Shown one piece after another: positions 1 through 5,919 of a stretch of 8,552 bases of DNA. Within the stretch, counting starts at the first letter, position 1. Each line of letters opens with the position of its first letter. A program made the translations under genes and the position numbers. This DNA is from Syntrophaceae bacterium (GTDB taxonomy: Bacteria; Desulfobacterota; SM23-61), in NCBI GenBank assembly GCA_003154025.1, contig PMCE01000240.1, positions 1 to 8,552 on the forward strand, read 5' to 3'. The notes beneath the pieces are model-generated. The model was not told the origin of the DNA and did not search any database. It saw only the letters and a program-made list of their open reading frames with translations.

Positions 1-41
1 TCATTCTTGCGTAGTTACCGGGGCCCGCAGGCGTTAAGCGT

Positions 42-833
42 TTAAAACCCCTCTCCGTGGAAAGTGTTCGCCCCCACATTTTTTCCCAAGGGTTTGTAGA
101 GTTTGGGGGAGGTCCACGGATTTCCCAGAATCCCATCCTGGATCGCCCAGCTGCGGCCCCTCACGCTTTTTTCGGCCGCCTTCTTGCGGAAGGGAGTCGA
201 ATGGTCCAGCTTTTCATACAGACGTCCGCCCGGGAGGAATTCACGGTCGATCTCCTCCATTATTTTACGCCCTTCCAGGTACCCGAAACCGTATCGTTCA
301 TATTGGACCGCGTTATGGTAGAAGAGGGCCTCGCAAGAGATGATGGAGGTCCCCAAACGGGAGGCGAAACGTTCCAAGAGCCGCAACATCTCTCTCAGGA
401 GGTGCAGGCCGGGGCGGACCTGGCCGGGAGCCAGGCCGGCCGCCATGGCTTTTTCTTCCTCGGCAATGTTCCGCAGAGTCGTCCCGAAGAGGGTATCCCT
501 TCCCTGAGGATCCCGGTCAATGTTGAAACGCTCCCCCCGGGGGTCATTGATCACCACAAAGGAAAGTTCCAGGTTATCCATGAAGGGCGTGTCGGATAGC
601 TGCAGGAAAAAGACCGAGTCCTGGTCTTGCGCCTTTTCCTTCACATCGATGGAAACGAACCCGTGGGACTCGGGGGTGTGGAACTGAATTACTCTTTCGC
701 CCTGCCGGTTTAGGAAGGTGTTCCGGTCGATTCCCAAGGCGGCGAACAGAGAGGCCGGGATCAGGGCACGGAAGACCCTGGTCCTTTCTTCGGGAGCCAA
801 ATGGTTCAGTTCGTAGATCGAACGGTTCTTCAT
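42..833 (-). CDS. Unknown 263-aa protein with a GNAT-like central region
   Basis: I do not recognise the family with certainty. The protein is soluble, with no signal peptide or membrane span. Residues 87-97 look like a buried beta strand. Residues 135-161 run from a G-Q-V-R-P-G turn into a long helix, resembling the acetyl-CoA pyrophosphate loop and helix of GNAT enzymes. Residues 168-187 (…FYHNAVQYERYGFGYL) resemble the last GNAT motif, where a Tyr and a GF pair close the fold. The C-terminal 75 residues, including RGRSWAIQDGI at 225-235 and PWTSPKLYK at 239-247, are unusual and look motif-like. The ATG at 831-833 lies 22 bp after the stop of the upstream alpha/beta hydrolase, so the two are probably co-transcribed. 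The ribosome site before this start is weak (TAGGGA), which fits re-initiation after the hydrolase. The GNAT assignment is inference from pattern only. Confidence 0.75.
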   Translation of the reverse strand: MKNRSIYELNHLAPEERTRVFRALIPASLFAALGIDRNTFLNRQGERVIQFHTPESHGFVSIDVKEKAQDQDSVFFLQLSDTPFMDNLELSFVVINDPRGERFNIDRDPQGRDTLFGTTLRNIAEEEKAMAAGLAPGQVRPGLHLLREMLRLLERFASRLGTSIISCEALFYHNAVQYERYGFGYLEGRKIMEEIDREFLPGGRLYEKLDHSTPFRKKAAEKSVRGRSWAIQDGILGNPWTSPKLYKPLGKNVGANTFHGEGF

Positions 834-855
834 TCCCTAGGCCGGAGGAAAGAGG

Positions 856-1629
856 TCAGAGGCCGCGCAGGAAACGCAAAATGGCTTGACTTAGCGCTCG
901 GGGGTTTTCCAGCATCACCAGATGGCCCGCCCCTCCGATGGCCTCCATCTTGGAACCCGGGATCTTCTGGTTGAGGAATTGGGAGTATTTGACCGGGGTC
1001 AACCGGTCCTCCTCTCCGCAGGCAATCAAGGCCGGCAGACGGATCTTGCCCACCTCGCCGATGAAATCGAATTGATCGCAGGATACAAAATCGTAATAGC
1101 GGGCCAGCGAGCCGGTCTTCGCCCATTCCCTTTCTCCTTCGGCAATGACCTCCGGGGAGGCTTTTTCCGCGAACCCCCAGGGGTGAAACTTCGGTGGCAT
1201 CTCCCCGAAGGCCATCTTGCGCATTATTTCGAGAGCCTCCGGAAGAACCCTAAGCCTGGCGCCCGTCCCGATCAATAAAAGCGCTTTTAAATATTCGGCG
1301 TGGCCCAGGGCTATGGATTGGACTACGGCCCCCCCGAAGGAATGCCCCGCAAGGACGACATTTTTCAGTCCCAGAGCAACCAGGAAATCCCTTACAAAAT
1401 CCACGGATTCGGTCACGCCCTTTAAAGGTTCCCCCGAGGAAGCGCCATGGCCCGGAAGATCAACGGCTACCGAACGGTATTCTCCGCTCATTTCTTCCAT
1501 CAGCTTCCACCAGAGTCCGGCGTTCCCGCCGCTACCGGGAATGAAGACAACCGGCCAATCCTTGGCAGGTGTCTTGGCAGCCTTCTCCAAATAATGGATT
1601 TTGATTCCACTGACCGATATTTCAGCCAT
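856..1629 (-). CDS. Alpha/beta hydrolase fold protein
   Basis: A 257-residue single-domain alpha/beta hydrolase, close to the usual family length. The catalytic triad is readable: nucleophile elbow G-H-S-F-G-G with Ser97, acid Asp208 in CGEEDRLTP, and His236 in GAGHLVMLENP. The oxyanion-loop region is IPGSGG at 30-35 instead of the common HGxG. VAVDLPGHGASSG at 54-66 is the typical strand-4 signature. A cap domain lies between about residues 124 and 190. No signal peptide is visible, so it is cytosolic. The ATG at 1627-1629 was chosen because GAGGTGG lies just upstream on the minus strand; an in-frame start 13 codons earlier lacks such a site. The substrate cannot be told from sequence: the family includes esterases, lactonases and C-C hydrolases. 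It heads a two-gene minus-strand unit with the unknown protein that follows. Confidence 0.92.
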   Translation of the reverse strand: MAEISVSGIKIHYLEKAAKTPAKDWPVVFIPGSGGNAGLWWKLMEEMSGEYRSVAVDLPGHGASSGEPLKGVTESVDFVRDFLVALGLKNVVLAGHSFGGAVVQSIALGHAEYLKALLLIGTGARLRVLPEALEIMRKMAFGEMPPKFHPWGFAEKASPEVIAEGEREWAKTGSLARYYDFVSCDQFDFIGEVGKIRLPALIACGEEDRLTPVKYSQFLNQKIPGSKMEAIGGAGHLVMLENPRALSQAILRFLRGL

Positions 1630-1682
1630 GGACCACCTCAAACATTTTTTGGAATTCGGGTTTTCCAAATTTTCTGAACCCT

Positions 1683-1710
1683 ATCATAGGCCCTGCCATT
1701 TTTCAAGCAA
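1683..1710 (-). promoter_or_regulatory. Candidate sigma-70 promoter for the hydrolase unit
   Basis: Reading the minus strand, TTGCTT (1705-1710) is followed after 16 bp by TATGAT (1683-1688). The -10 matches the consensus at 5 of 6 positions; the -35 is weak (3 of 6). It would start transcription about 45-50 bp before the hydrolase ATG. Further upstream are two A-runs on the plus strand (1745-1751 and 1757-1765), with no other function that I can see. Confidence 0.4.
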
Positions 1711-1847
1711 TTACCCAAAGGGACCAAAATTTTCCTATAAACCGAAAAAAATGAGCAAAAAAAAATTCTCCTCCTTCCGGGGTTCGGCCATAGAGCGGCG
1801 GTTCTAACTTCAGGCAGCCACCCATCGTGCCTTTGGTGATCAATGAA

Positions 1848-1876
1848 TTGACAAAATACAGGTCCCGAGATATACC
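1848..1876 (+). promoter_or_regulatory. Strong sigma-70-type promoter upstream of structured RNA
   Basis: A perfect -35 hexamer TTGACA (1848-1853), a 17-bp spacer and TATACC (1871-1876) read on the plus strand. Transcription should start near 1882-1884. That is about 250 nt before the SuhB-family start codon, far longer than a simple leader needs. The hairpin-rich stretch starts shortly downstream. Confidence 0.7.
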
Positions 1877-1882
1877 ATCCCT

Positions 1883-2095
1883 ATCCCCCCGGAGGTAAAG
1901 GTGGGGAAAATTAGAATTCCTCTGCGGTCGGGTAGTCCCGGCCTCTGCCAGAGCCGGAGGCTTGGAAATACGTGAAACGCTCAAAGCTGAGCCGCTCTGA
2001 AGGACGCAATCGCCCGGGTGCCAGGCCCGGGCCACGGCTTAAGCATTCCGGAACTGTCAGACTCGGTGAGTCCCACCGGCAGAGCCGGGTGTTTG
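1883..2095 (+). ncRNA. Putative structured RNA (6S-RNA-like or regulatory leader)
   Basis: About 210 nt from the predicted start of the 1848-1876 promoter, dense in base pairing. A long-range closing stem pairs 1920-1932 with 2072-2084, with 12 pairs and two single-base bulges. Inside are: hairpin 1938-1957 (CCGGC/GCCGG, bulged C, TCT/AGA, loop GCC); hairpin 1979-1992 (GCTCA/TGAGC); hairpin 2012-2032 (GCCCGGG/CCCGGGC, 7-nt loop); and hairpin 2060-2072 (GACTC/GGT/GAGTC), whose last base competes with the closing stem. An alternative long stem pairs 1986-1994 with the CGGCTTAAGC region around 2035-2044. The size, the closing stem, a large internal region and its own strong promoter recall 6S RNA; the short AGTCCC and GAGCCG elements on the 5' side also occur in the E. 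coli molecule. I found no signature of the c-di-GMP, cobalamin, TPP, FMN or SAM riboswitches. The class assignment is a guess; the presence of structure is seen directly. Confidence 0.5.
2074..2094 (+). terminator. Hairpin with short U tail, possible weak terminator
   Basis: CACCGGC (2074-2080), loop AGA, then GCCGGGTG (2084-2091) forms a 7-bp GC-rich stem with one bulge, followed by only TTT. It uses the same bases as the 3' half of the closing stem of the structured RNA, so the two folds exclude each other. The U tail is too short for a strong intrinsic terminator; it could be a 3' end or processing site of the RNA. Confidence 0.25.
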
Positions 2096-2135
2096 CCTAA
2101 AGGAAATCAATCGGCCATGGAGGGAGCGAAGGACA

Positions 2136-2915
2136 ATGGAATCGTTTAAAGATTTGGCTGTCCGGGTGGCCCGGAAAGCAGGTCAAGTTCTGCAGAAACG
2201 AGTCGGGCGGACCAAGCGAATCGACTATAAGGGCGAGGTGAATCTGGTGACCGAAATGGACTTCCTCTCGGAAAAGATAATCGTCTCCGAAATCCGCAAG
2301 CAACATCCCGGCCATGGCTTTTTGGCCGAGGAGAAGGCCCGGGAGCAAACCGTTTCCCCCTACCGGTGGATTATCGATCCTCTGGATGGGACCACCAATT
2401 ACGCCCATGGCTATCCGGTCTATGGCGTTTCCATCGCTTTGGAAAGGCACGGGGAGATCGTCCTCGGGGTGGTCTACGATCCCTCCCGGGATGAACTCTT
2501 CGTAGCCCAAAGAGGAAAGGGGGCCCGGCTGAACGGGCGCAGAATCCGCGTCTCCTCCGTTCCCGAGCTTTCCCGGAGTCTGCTGGCCACGGGATTCCCC
2601 TATGATCTAAGGGAGAACCCGATCAACAACTTCGATCATTTCCAGAATTTTGCCTACCGCGTCCATGCCGTACGGAGGAGCGGGTCCGCGGCTCTGGATC
2701 TGTGTTATGTAGCGGCGGGCCGTTTTGATGGGTTCTGGGAGATGAAGCTGGGCCCTTGGGACCTCGCGGCGGGAAGCCTGATGGTACTGGAGGCGGGAGG
2801 AAAATTTACCGATTTCCAGGGAAGGCCCCCGGGTCTGGACGGAAGTTACGTCCTGGCCAGCAACGGCCAGATCCACGGAGAAATGATCAAGGTCCTGAAA
2901 AAGGGACGAGTGTAG
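2136..2915 (+). CDS. suhB: Inositol monophosphatase family protein (SuhB-like)
   Basis: A 259-residue Mg2+-dependent phosphatase of the inositol monophosphatase family, typical in length. All metal-binding motifs are present: VTEMD at 38-42, the E65-E66 pair in LAEE, WIIDPLDGTTNYAHG at 78-92 (Asp81, Asp84, Gly85, Thr86 ligands), and GPWDLAAG at 206-213 with Asp209. Known members hydrolyse myo-inositol-1-phosphate or related sugar phosphates; SuhB of E. coli also binds RNA polymerase and acts in rRNA antitermination. Which role applies here is not visible. The ATG at 2136 has AGGGAG about 9 nt upstream. It is transcribed alone from the plus strand, after the long structured leader, and converges with the glycosyltransferase gene. 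Fructose-1,6-bisphosphatase or PAP phosphatase activity is an alternative, since family motifs are shared. Confidence 0.95.
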   Translation: MESFKDLAVRVARKAGQVLQKRVGRTKRIDYKGEVNLVTEMDFLSEKIIVSEIRKQHPGHGFLAEEKAREQTVSPYRWIIDPLDGTTNYAHGYPVYGVSIALERHGEIVLGVVYDPSRDELFVAQRGKGARLNGRRIRVSSVPELSRSLLATGFPYDLRENPINNFDHFQNFAYRVHAVRRSGSAALDLCYVAAGRFDGFWEMKLGPWDLAAGSLMVLEAGGKFTDFQGRPPGLDGSYVLASNGQIHGEMIKVLKKGRV

Positions 2916-2923
2916 GCAAAAAA

Positions 2924-3004
2924 AGAATTCAGGAGACAGGAGTCAGACTCCAGAGTGTAAAGAAAAATGGATTCTTTCATCCTGAATCCTGGCTTCTGAA
3001 TTCT
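2924..3004. repeat. Imperfect inverted repeat between convergent genes
   Basis: Two 23-bp arms, 2924-2946 and 2982-3004, are inverted copies of each other with 20 of 23 positions matching; both begin and end around a GAATTC core. The 35-bp centre contains a smaller inner stem (AAAGAA / TTCTTT). The right arm overlaps the TAG stop codon of the glycosyltransferase gene by two bases. Folded as RNA it could end transcription from both convergent genes. The shape resembles dispersed palindromic intergenic elements, but only one copy lies in this window, so its being dispersed is inference. Confidence 0.7.
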
Positions 3005-4235
3005 ATCTTTTTAGAGAACCGTAAAAGGAAAGGACCTTTTGGGCGACCTCGGGCCAGCTGAATTCTTTCACCCTCTCTAGGGCGGAAGCCACCAGTCTTC
3101 GCCGGAGAAGGCGATTCTCCAGAACCTCACGGATGCATTCGGCCAGCAGCCGCCAATCCCCCTCGGGAAATAAGAGTCCGCTCTCCTCGTCTTCCACCGT
3201 GTACTGGAGTCCTCCCACGCGGGAGGCAATCACCGGGGTCCCGCAGGCCATGGCCTCCAGGGCCACCATGCCGAAGGATTCATAGCGGGAGGGCAAGACC
3301 AGCGCCTGGGCCGCGGCGTAGAAATAAGGAAGCCAGTCCTGCCTCTGGGCCCCCCAGAAAGCGACCCGCTCCTGAAGCCCCATCCGGCTGACCATCCTGC
3401 GCAGCCGCTGCATCTCTTTGCTCTTCTCCTGTCCGCCGGCGTCCTTCTCCCCGCCGATGATGATCAGCCCCAGTTCTTGGCCACCCTTCAGTCGCCCGCG
3501 GGATAGCCGATGAATGGCCCGGATCAAAACATCGATTCCTTTGATGGCGTCGATTCTTCCTACATAGAGGATGAAATCGCGCTGGGAAAGGCCCAGAATT
3601 CTTCTTGCCCGGGAGGAAGAAAGGGGCTTGAAGAGGCCCAGGTCGACCCCGCAGGGGATCACTTCAATCTTGGAAGGCTCGGCCTTCTGCCCCATCATCT
3701 GATCTCTTTCCCAAGGGTTGGGGGCGATCAAACCATCCGCAAACCCCAGGATCTGCCTCTCCGCGGTCAAGCGCTTCCGGGGTTCCCTTTCTCGATTCCC
3801 CGGGAGGGCGAAATTCTTCAGGATCCCCAGGGTATGGAACATGTGCACCAGGGGGATGGACCACTTCTCTTTCAGTCCTTTCCCCGCCCATCCGGACAAC
3901 CAGTAGTGGGTGTGGACCAGCTCATAATCTCTCCGGTTCTCCTCGCCGAATTTGATAACCCGGGAGGTGAACTCGGGAAGATGTTGAAAGATCTCCTGCT
4001 TGGGGATGGGTTCTTCAGGGCCCGCTTTGACGTGGATGACCCTGGCGTTTCGTCCCAGTGGAACAATCGGGCAGATATGTGGGTTCTGGGAGCGGGTAAA
4101 GACATCAACCTGAATTCCGAGCCGCCCGAACTGCCGGCTCAGCTCGCGAACATAGACATTCATGCCCCCGGTCTCTTTTCCGCCCAGGGCGGCTAGGGGG
4201 CAGCTGTGAACGCTCAAAACGGCCAGCCTTTTCAT
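3003..4235 (-). CDS. GT4 family glycosyltransferase, MshA-like
   Basis: A 410-residue retaining glycosyltransferase with the GT-B fold. The N-terminal acceptor half has the loop GGKETGGMNVYVREL at 18-32 and HTHYWLSGW at 108-116, both typical of MshA (D-inositol-3-phosphate glycosyltransferase) and sucrose-phosphate synthase relatives. The C-terminal donor half has PCGVD at 194-198, GRIDAIKG at 226-233 with the phosphate-binding Arg and Lys, and the E-x7-E motif Glu319/Glu327 in YESFGMVALE. No signal peptide or membrane span is visible, so it works in the cytosol on nucleotide sugars. The ATG overlaps the stop of the upstream acetyltransferase by 4 bp (ATGA, 4232-4235), which implies translational coupling. 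The donor and acceptor cannot be fixed from sequence; a role in exopolysaccharide or glycolipid synthesis is as likely as inositol glycosylation. The stop codon lies in the edge of a palindromic repeat. Confidence 0.93.
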   Translation of the reverse strand: MKRLAVLSVHSCPLAALGGKETGGMNVYVRELSRQFGRLGIQVDVFTRSQNPHICPIVPLGRNARVIHVKAGPEEPIPKQEIFQHLPEFTSRVIKFGEENRRDYELVHTHYWLSGWAGKGLKEKWSIPLVHMFHTLGILKNFALPGNREREPRKRLTAERQILGFADGLIAPNPWERDQMMGQKAEPSKIEVIPCGVDLGLFKPLSSSRARRILGLSQRDFILYVGRIDAIKGIDVLIRAIHRLSRGRLKGGQELGLIIIGGEKDAGGQEKSKEMQRLRRMVSRMGLQERVAFWGAQRQDWLPYFYAAAQALVLPSRYESFGMVALEAMACGTPVIASRVGGLQYTVEDEESGLLFPEGDWRLLAECIREVLENRLLRRRLVASALERVKEFSWPEVAQKVLSFYGSLKR

Positions 4236-5227
4236 GGTTTCACCGCCCGGATCCGGAAGATTTTCTCCTCCAATCCTCCCAAGCGATACTTATAGTCCTC
4301 CTGACCCCGCAGGAAATGGAAAACCTTCATGCCTGCTTCGATAGCCCGACGGATGCAATGGGCAGCGAGAACGATTCCCGGGCTCAGCCGCCCGTATTCC
4401 GGGTCGTACCCCGAATTATAGACATATTCGACCCCCCGGTACTGGAAGGAGAAATACCCGGCCACCTCCTTACCCCCTACTCGAAGGAAAGGAAGGGTCA
4501 GCCATCCTTTTTCGTGGAACCGGTCGGCCAGATCCCGGAAATAGGCTTCCATCTCCGGAGTCATGAACTCGGCCTTGTCTTTGCGGCTCTTCCGGTGAAG
4601 CTCCAGGAAGGCATCCATCCTCCAGGCCAAACCTTCCCCCTGCCCTTCCAGAACCTCGAAGGAAGCCTCTCTTTCTAGGCGGCGCATCTTGCGGCGCAGC
4701 TCGTGGCGATCCTTGGAGTCCAGCTGGTTCAGGAAATCGTCCCAGGTGCGGGGAAGGTCCAAGTACACCGCCACCTCCTCCACCGTCTCCGTAACGTAAA
4801 AATCCAAAGATCGCAGGATCCCAGGGAGGAATCGGAGGGTGGGCGAGGATTCGGAAATCCCGCAGAGTTCCACCTCTCCCAAAGATCCCTCCGCCCATAA
4901 CTTGGCCAAAGCGCCCAGAGACTCTTCTTCTTTTCCCGCGGGGAGGATCAAGTCGCGGTAGTCCCAGACATCCGCGCTGCCCAACAGGGACAAACTCTTT
5001 CCTTGCTTCGAGGAATCGGAAAAAACTCCCAGCCCCAAGGGCTCCCCCCCGATGGACCGAAGTAGGAACGTCTTCACCCGTAGGTTCCCGCCGAAATGCT
5101 TCAGCCAGATTTCGCTCCAGAGGGGCGTCAGAAAGGGGTTCTGTAATCCGCTCTTCTTGAGGAGATCTTCCCACAGCAATACCAGTTCTTTAGGGAGAGG
5201 ATTCCCCTCCAGGATCTCCACTTCCAC
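4232..5227 (-). CDS. CelD/BcsL-type GNAT acetyltransferase
   Basis: A 331-residue protein with the double-GNAT layout of the BioF2-like acetyltransferase family (Pfam Acetyltransf_6), often linked with polysaccharide gene clusters. The N-terminal NPFLTPLWSEIWLKHFG at 30-46 is the usual family opening. A basic helix lies at 169-187. The C-terminal catalytic half carries YNSGYDPEYGRLSPG at 270-284 and FHFLRGQEDYKYRLG at 303-317, the most characteristic signature. It probably transfers an acyl group to an amino sugar or related acceptor. Translation starts at GTG (5225-5227), directly abutting the TGA of the upstream hydrolase, with AAGGAG 7 nt before it; a second GTG two codons later is a less well-spaced alternative. 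It is coupled to the following glycosyltransferase by an ATGA overlap, so the two products most likely act on the same molecule. Confidence 0.9.
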   Translation of the reverse strand: MEVEILEGNPLPKELVLLWEDLLKKSGLQNPFLTPLWSEIWLKHFGGNLRVKTFLLRSIGGEPLGLGVFSDSSKQGKSLSLLGSADVWDYRDLILPAGKEEESLGALAKLWAEGSLGEVELCGISESSPTLRFLPGILRSLDFYVTETVEEVAVYLDLPRTWDDFLNQLDSKDRHELRRKMRRLEREASFEVLEGQGEGLAWRMDAFLELHRKSRKDKAEFMTPEMEAYFRDLADRFHEKGWLTLPFLRVGGKEVAGYFSFQYRGVEYVYNSGYDPEYGRLSPGIVLAAHCIRRAIEAGMKVFHFLRGQEDYKYRLGGLEEKIFRIRAVKP

Positions 5228-5824
5228 TCAGGGTCTCCTTCCGTCATTTTCTGGAAGGGGGTAAAAGGAAGTCGCCTTCTCCCGCCCCACGGTCGTCTCC
5301 AGACCATGGCCCGGATAGATGATTGTATCGTCCGGAAGGATGAATATTTGAGAGTGGATGGACCGGAGGATTTCTTGGTAATCCGCCCGGGGAATGGCAG
5401 TGTTTCCGGGACCATTGGGGAAAATGGTATCCCCGCTGAATAGGATTTTTCCCGTGAGAAAACAGACCGCGCCGGGAGAATGGCCCGGGGTATGCAGAAC
5501 TTCCAAGGAAATATCCCCGATTTTCAGCGTCTGTCCGCCCCGGAGGAAAAAATCCGGTTTTTTGCGGAGCGCCCGCGCATCCTGTTCATGGATCCCCACC
5601 GGAGCTCGGGTCGCATCTTGAACTTCCTCCAGCGCCCCGATGTGATCCATGTGGCCATGGGTGATGAGGATGTATTTGACCTTCGTTCCCTTCACTTCCT
5701 CCAGGATTCGCTCCCCCTCGGCCGCCGGATCGATGATCACGCTCTCCCGGCTTTGGGGAGAGATTAGAAGGTAGCAATTGTTTTCGAAAGAACCGACCTC
5801 CAGACGCTTAAGTTCCACTTTCAT
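5228..5824 (-). CDS. Metallo-beta-lactamase fold hydrolase, glyoxalase II-like
   Basis: A 198-residue MBL-fold hydrolase of the small glyoxalase-II-like type. The binuclear metal ligands are complete: THGHMDH at 55-61, His115 in HTPGHSPGA, Asp132 in FSGDT and His173 in YPGHG. The opening LEVGSFENNCYLL is the usual N-terminus of this group. Members hydrolyse thioesters such as hydroxyacyl-glutathione or other thiol conjugates; the substrate here is unknown. The reading frame stays open to 6088, but that extension lies mostly inside the protease gene and is not protein-like. The ATG at 5822-5824 has GGAG immediately against it, too close to work well; the GTG at 5816-5818 has the same GGAG at an ideal 6 nt and may be the real start, giving 196 residues. 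It lies 95 bp after the protease gene and abuts the acetyltransferase start. Confidence 0.9.
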   Translation of the reverse strand: MKVELKRLEVGSFENNCYLLISPQSRESVIIDPAAEGERILEEVKGTKVKYILITHGHMDHIGALEEVQDATRAPVGIHEQDARALRKKPDFFLRGGQTLKIGDISLEVLHTPGHSPGAVCFLTGKILFSGDTIFPNGPGNTAIPRADYQEILRSIHSQIFILPDDTIIYPGHGLETTVGREKATSFYPLPENDGRRP

Positions 5825-5858
5825 CTCCAAAAGAATTTTTTGGGGTGGTATCAAAAAC

Positions 5859-5912
5859 GGTACGAGGATGGGGGAAAAACTAAGCAGCACCTCCTTCCTC
5901 GTGCCTCGTTCC
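5859..5912. repeat. Small inverted/direct repeat of CCTCGT units
   Basis: GGTACGAGGA (5859-5868) is an inverted match (9 of 10) to TCCTCGTGCC (5896-5905). The right side is itself a direct pair, CCTCGTGCC (5897-5905) and CCTCGTTCC (5904-5912). It fills most of the 95-bp gap between the protease and the MBL gene. It could form a hairpin in the operon messenger RNA, or be a remnant of a dispersed repeat. Confidence 0.45.
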
Positions 5913-5919
5913 TGTTTTA

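Noticed and set aside
1..41. Possible gene junction at the left edge
   Set aside because: TCAT at 1-4 could be a minus-strand ATGA, but no ribosome site precedes it and nothing further can be seen.
57..599. 180-codon plus-strand ORF opposite the 263-aa protein
   Set aside because: Antisense shadow; the minus-strand frame is longer, starts just after the hydrolase and has protein-like composition.
1703..2035. 110-codon minus-strand ORF across the intergenic region
   Set aside because: It lacks a proper ribosome site, has a low-complexity composition, and coincides with the hairpin-rich region behind a strong plus-strand promoter, which explains the sequence better.
1920..2084. Known riboswitch (c-di-GMP, cobalamin or others)
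   Set aside because: GGACGCAA (2002-2009) and GCCACGG (2031-2037) recall the c-di-GMP and B12 box motifs, but the rest of the conserved core of each class is absent.
3510..4196. 228-codon plus-strand ORF opposite the glycosyltransferase
   Set aside because: Antisense shadow of a gene with complete GT4 motifs; no recognisable domain.
4470..5174. 234-codon minus-strand ORF inside the acetyltransferase gene
   Set aside because: Rich in Gly, Arg and Pro, a typical shadow of a GC-rich gene in another frame; the acetyltransferase frame carries clear family motifs.
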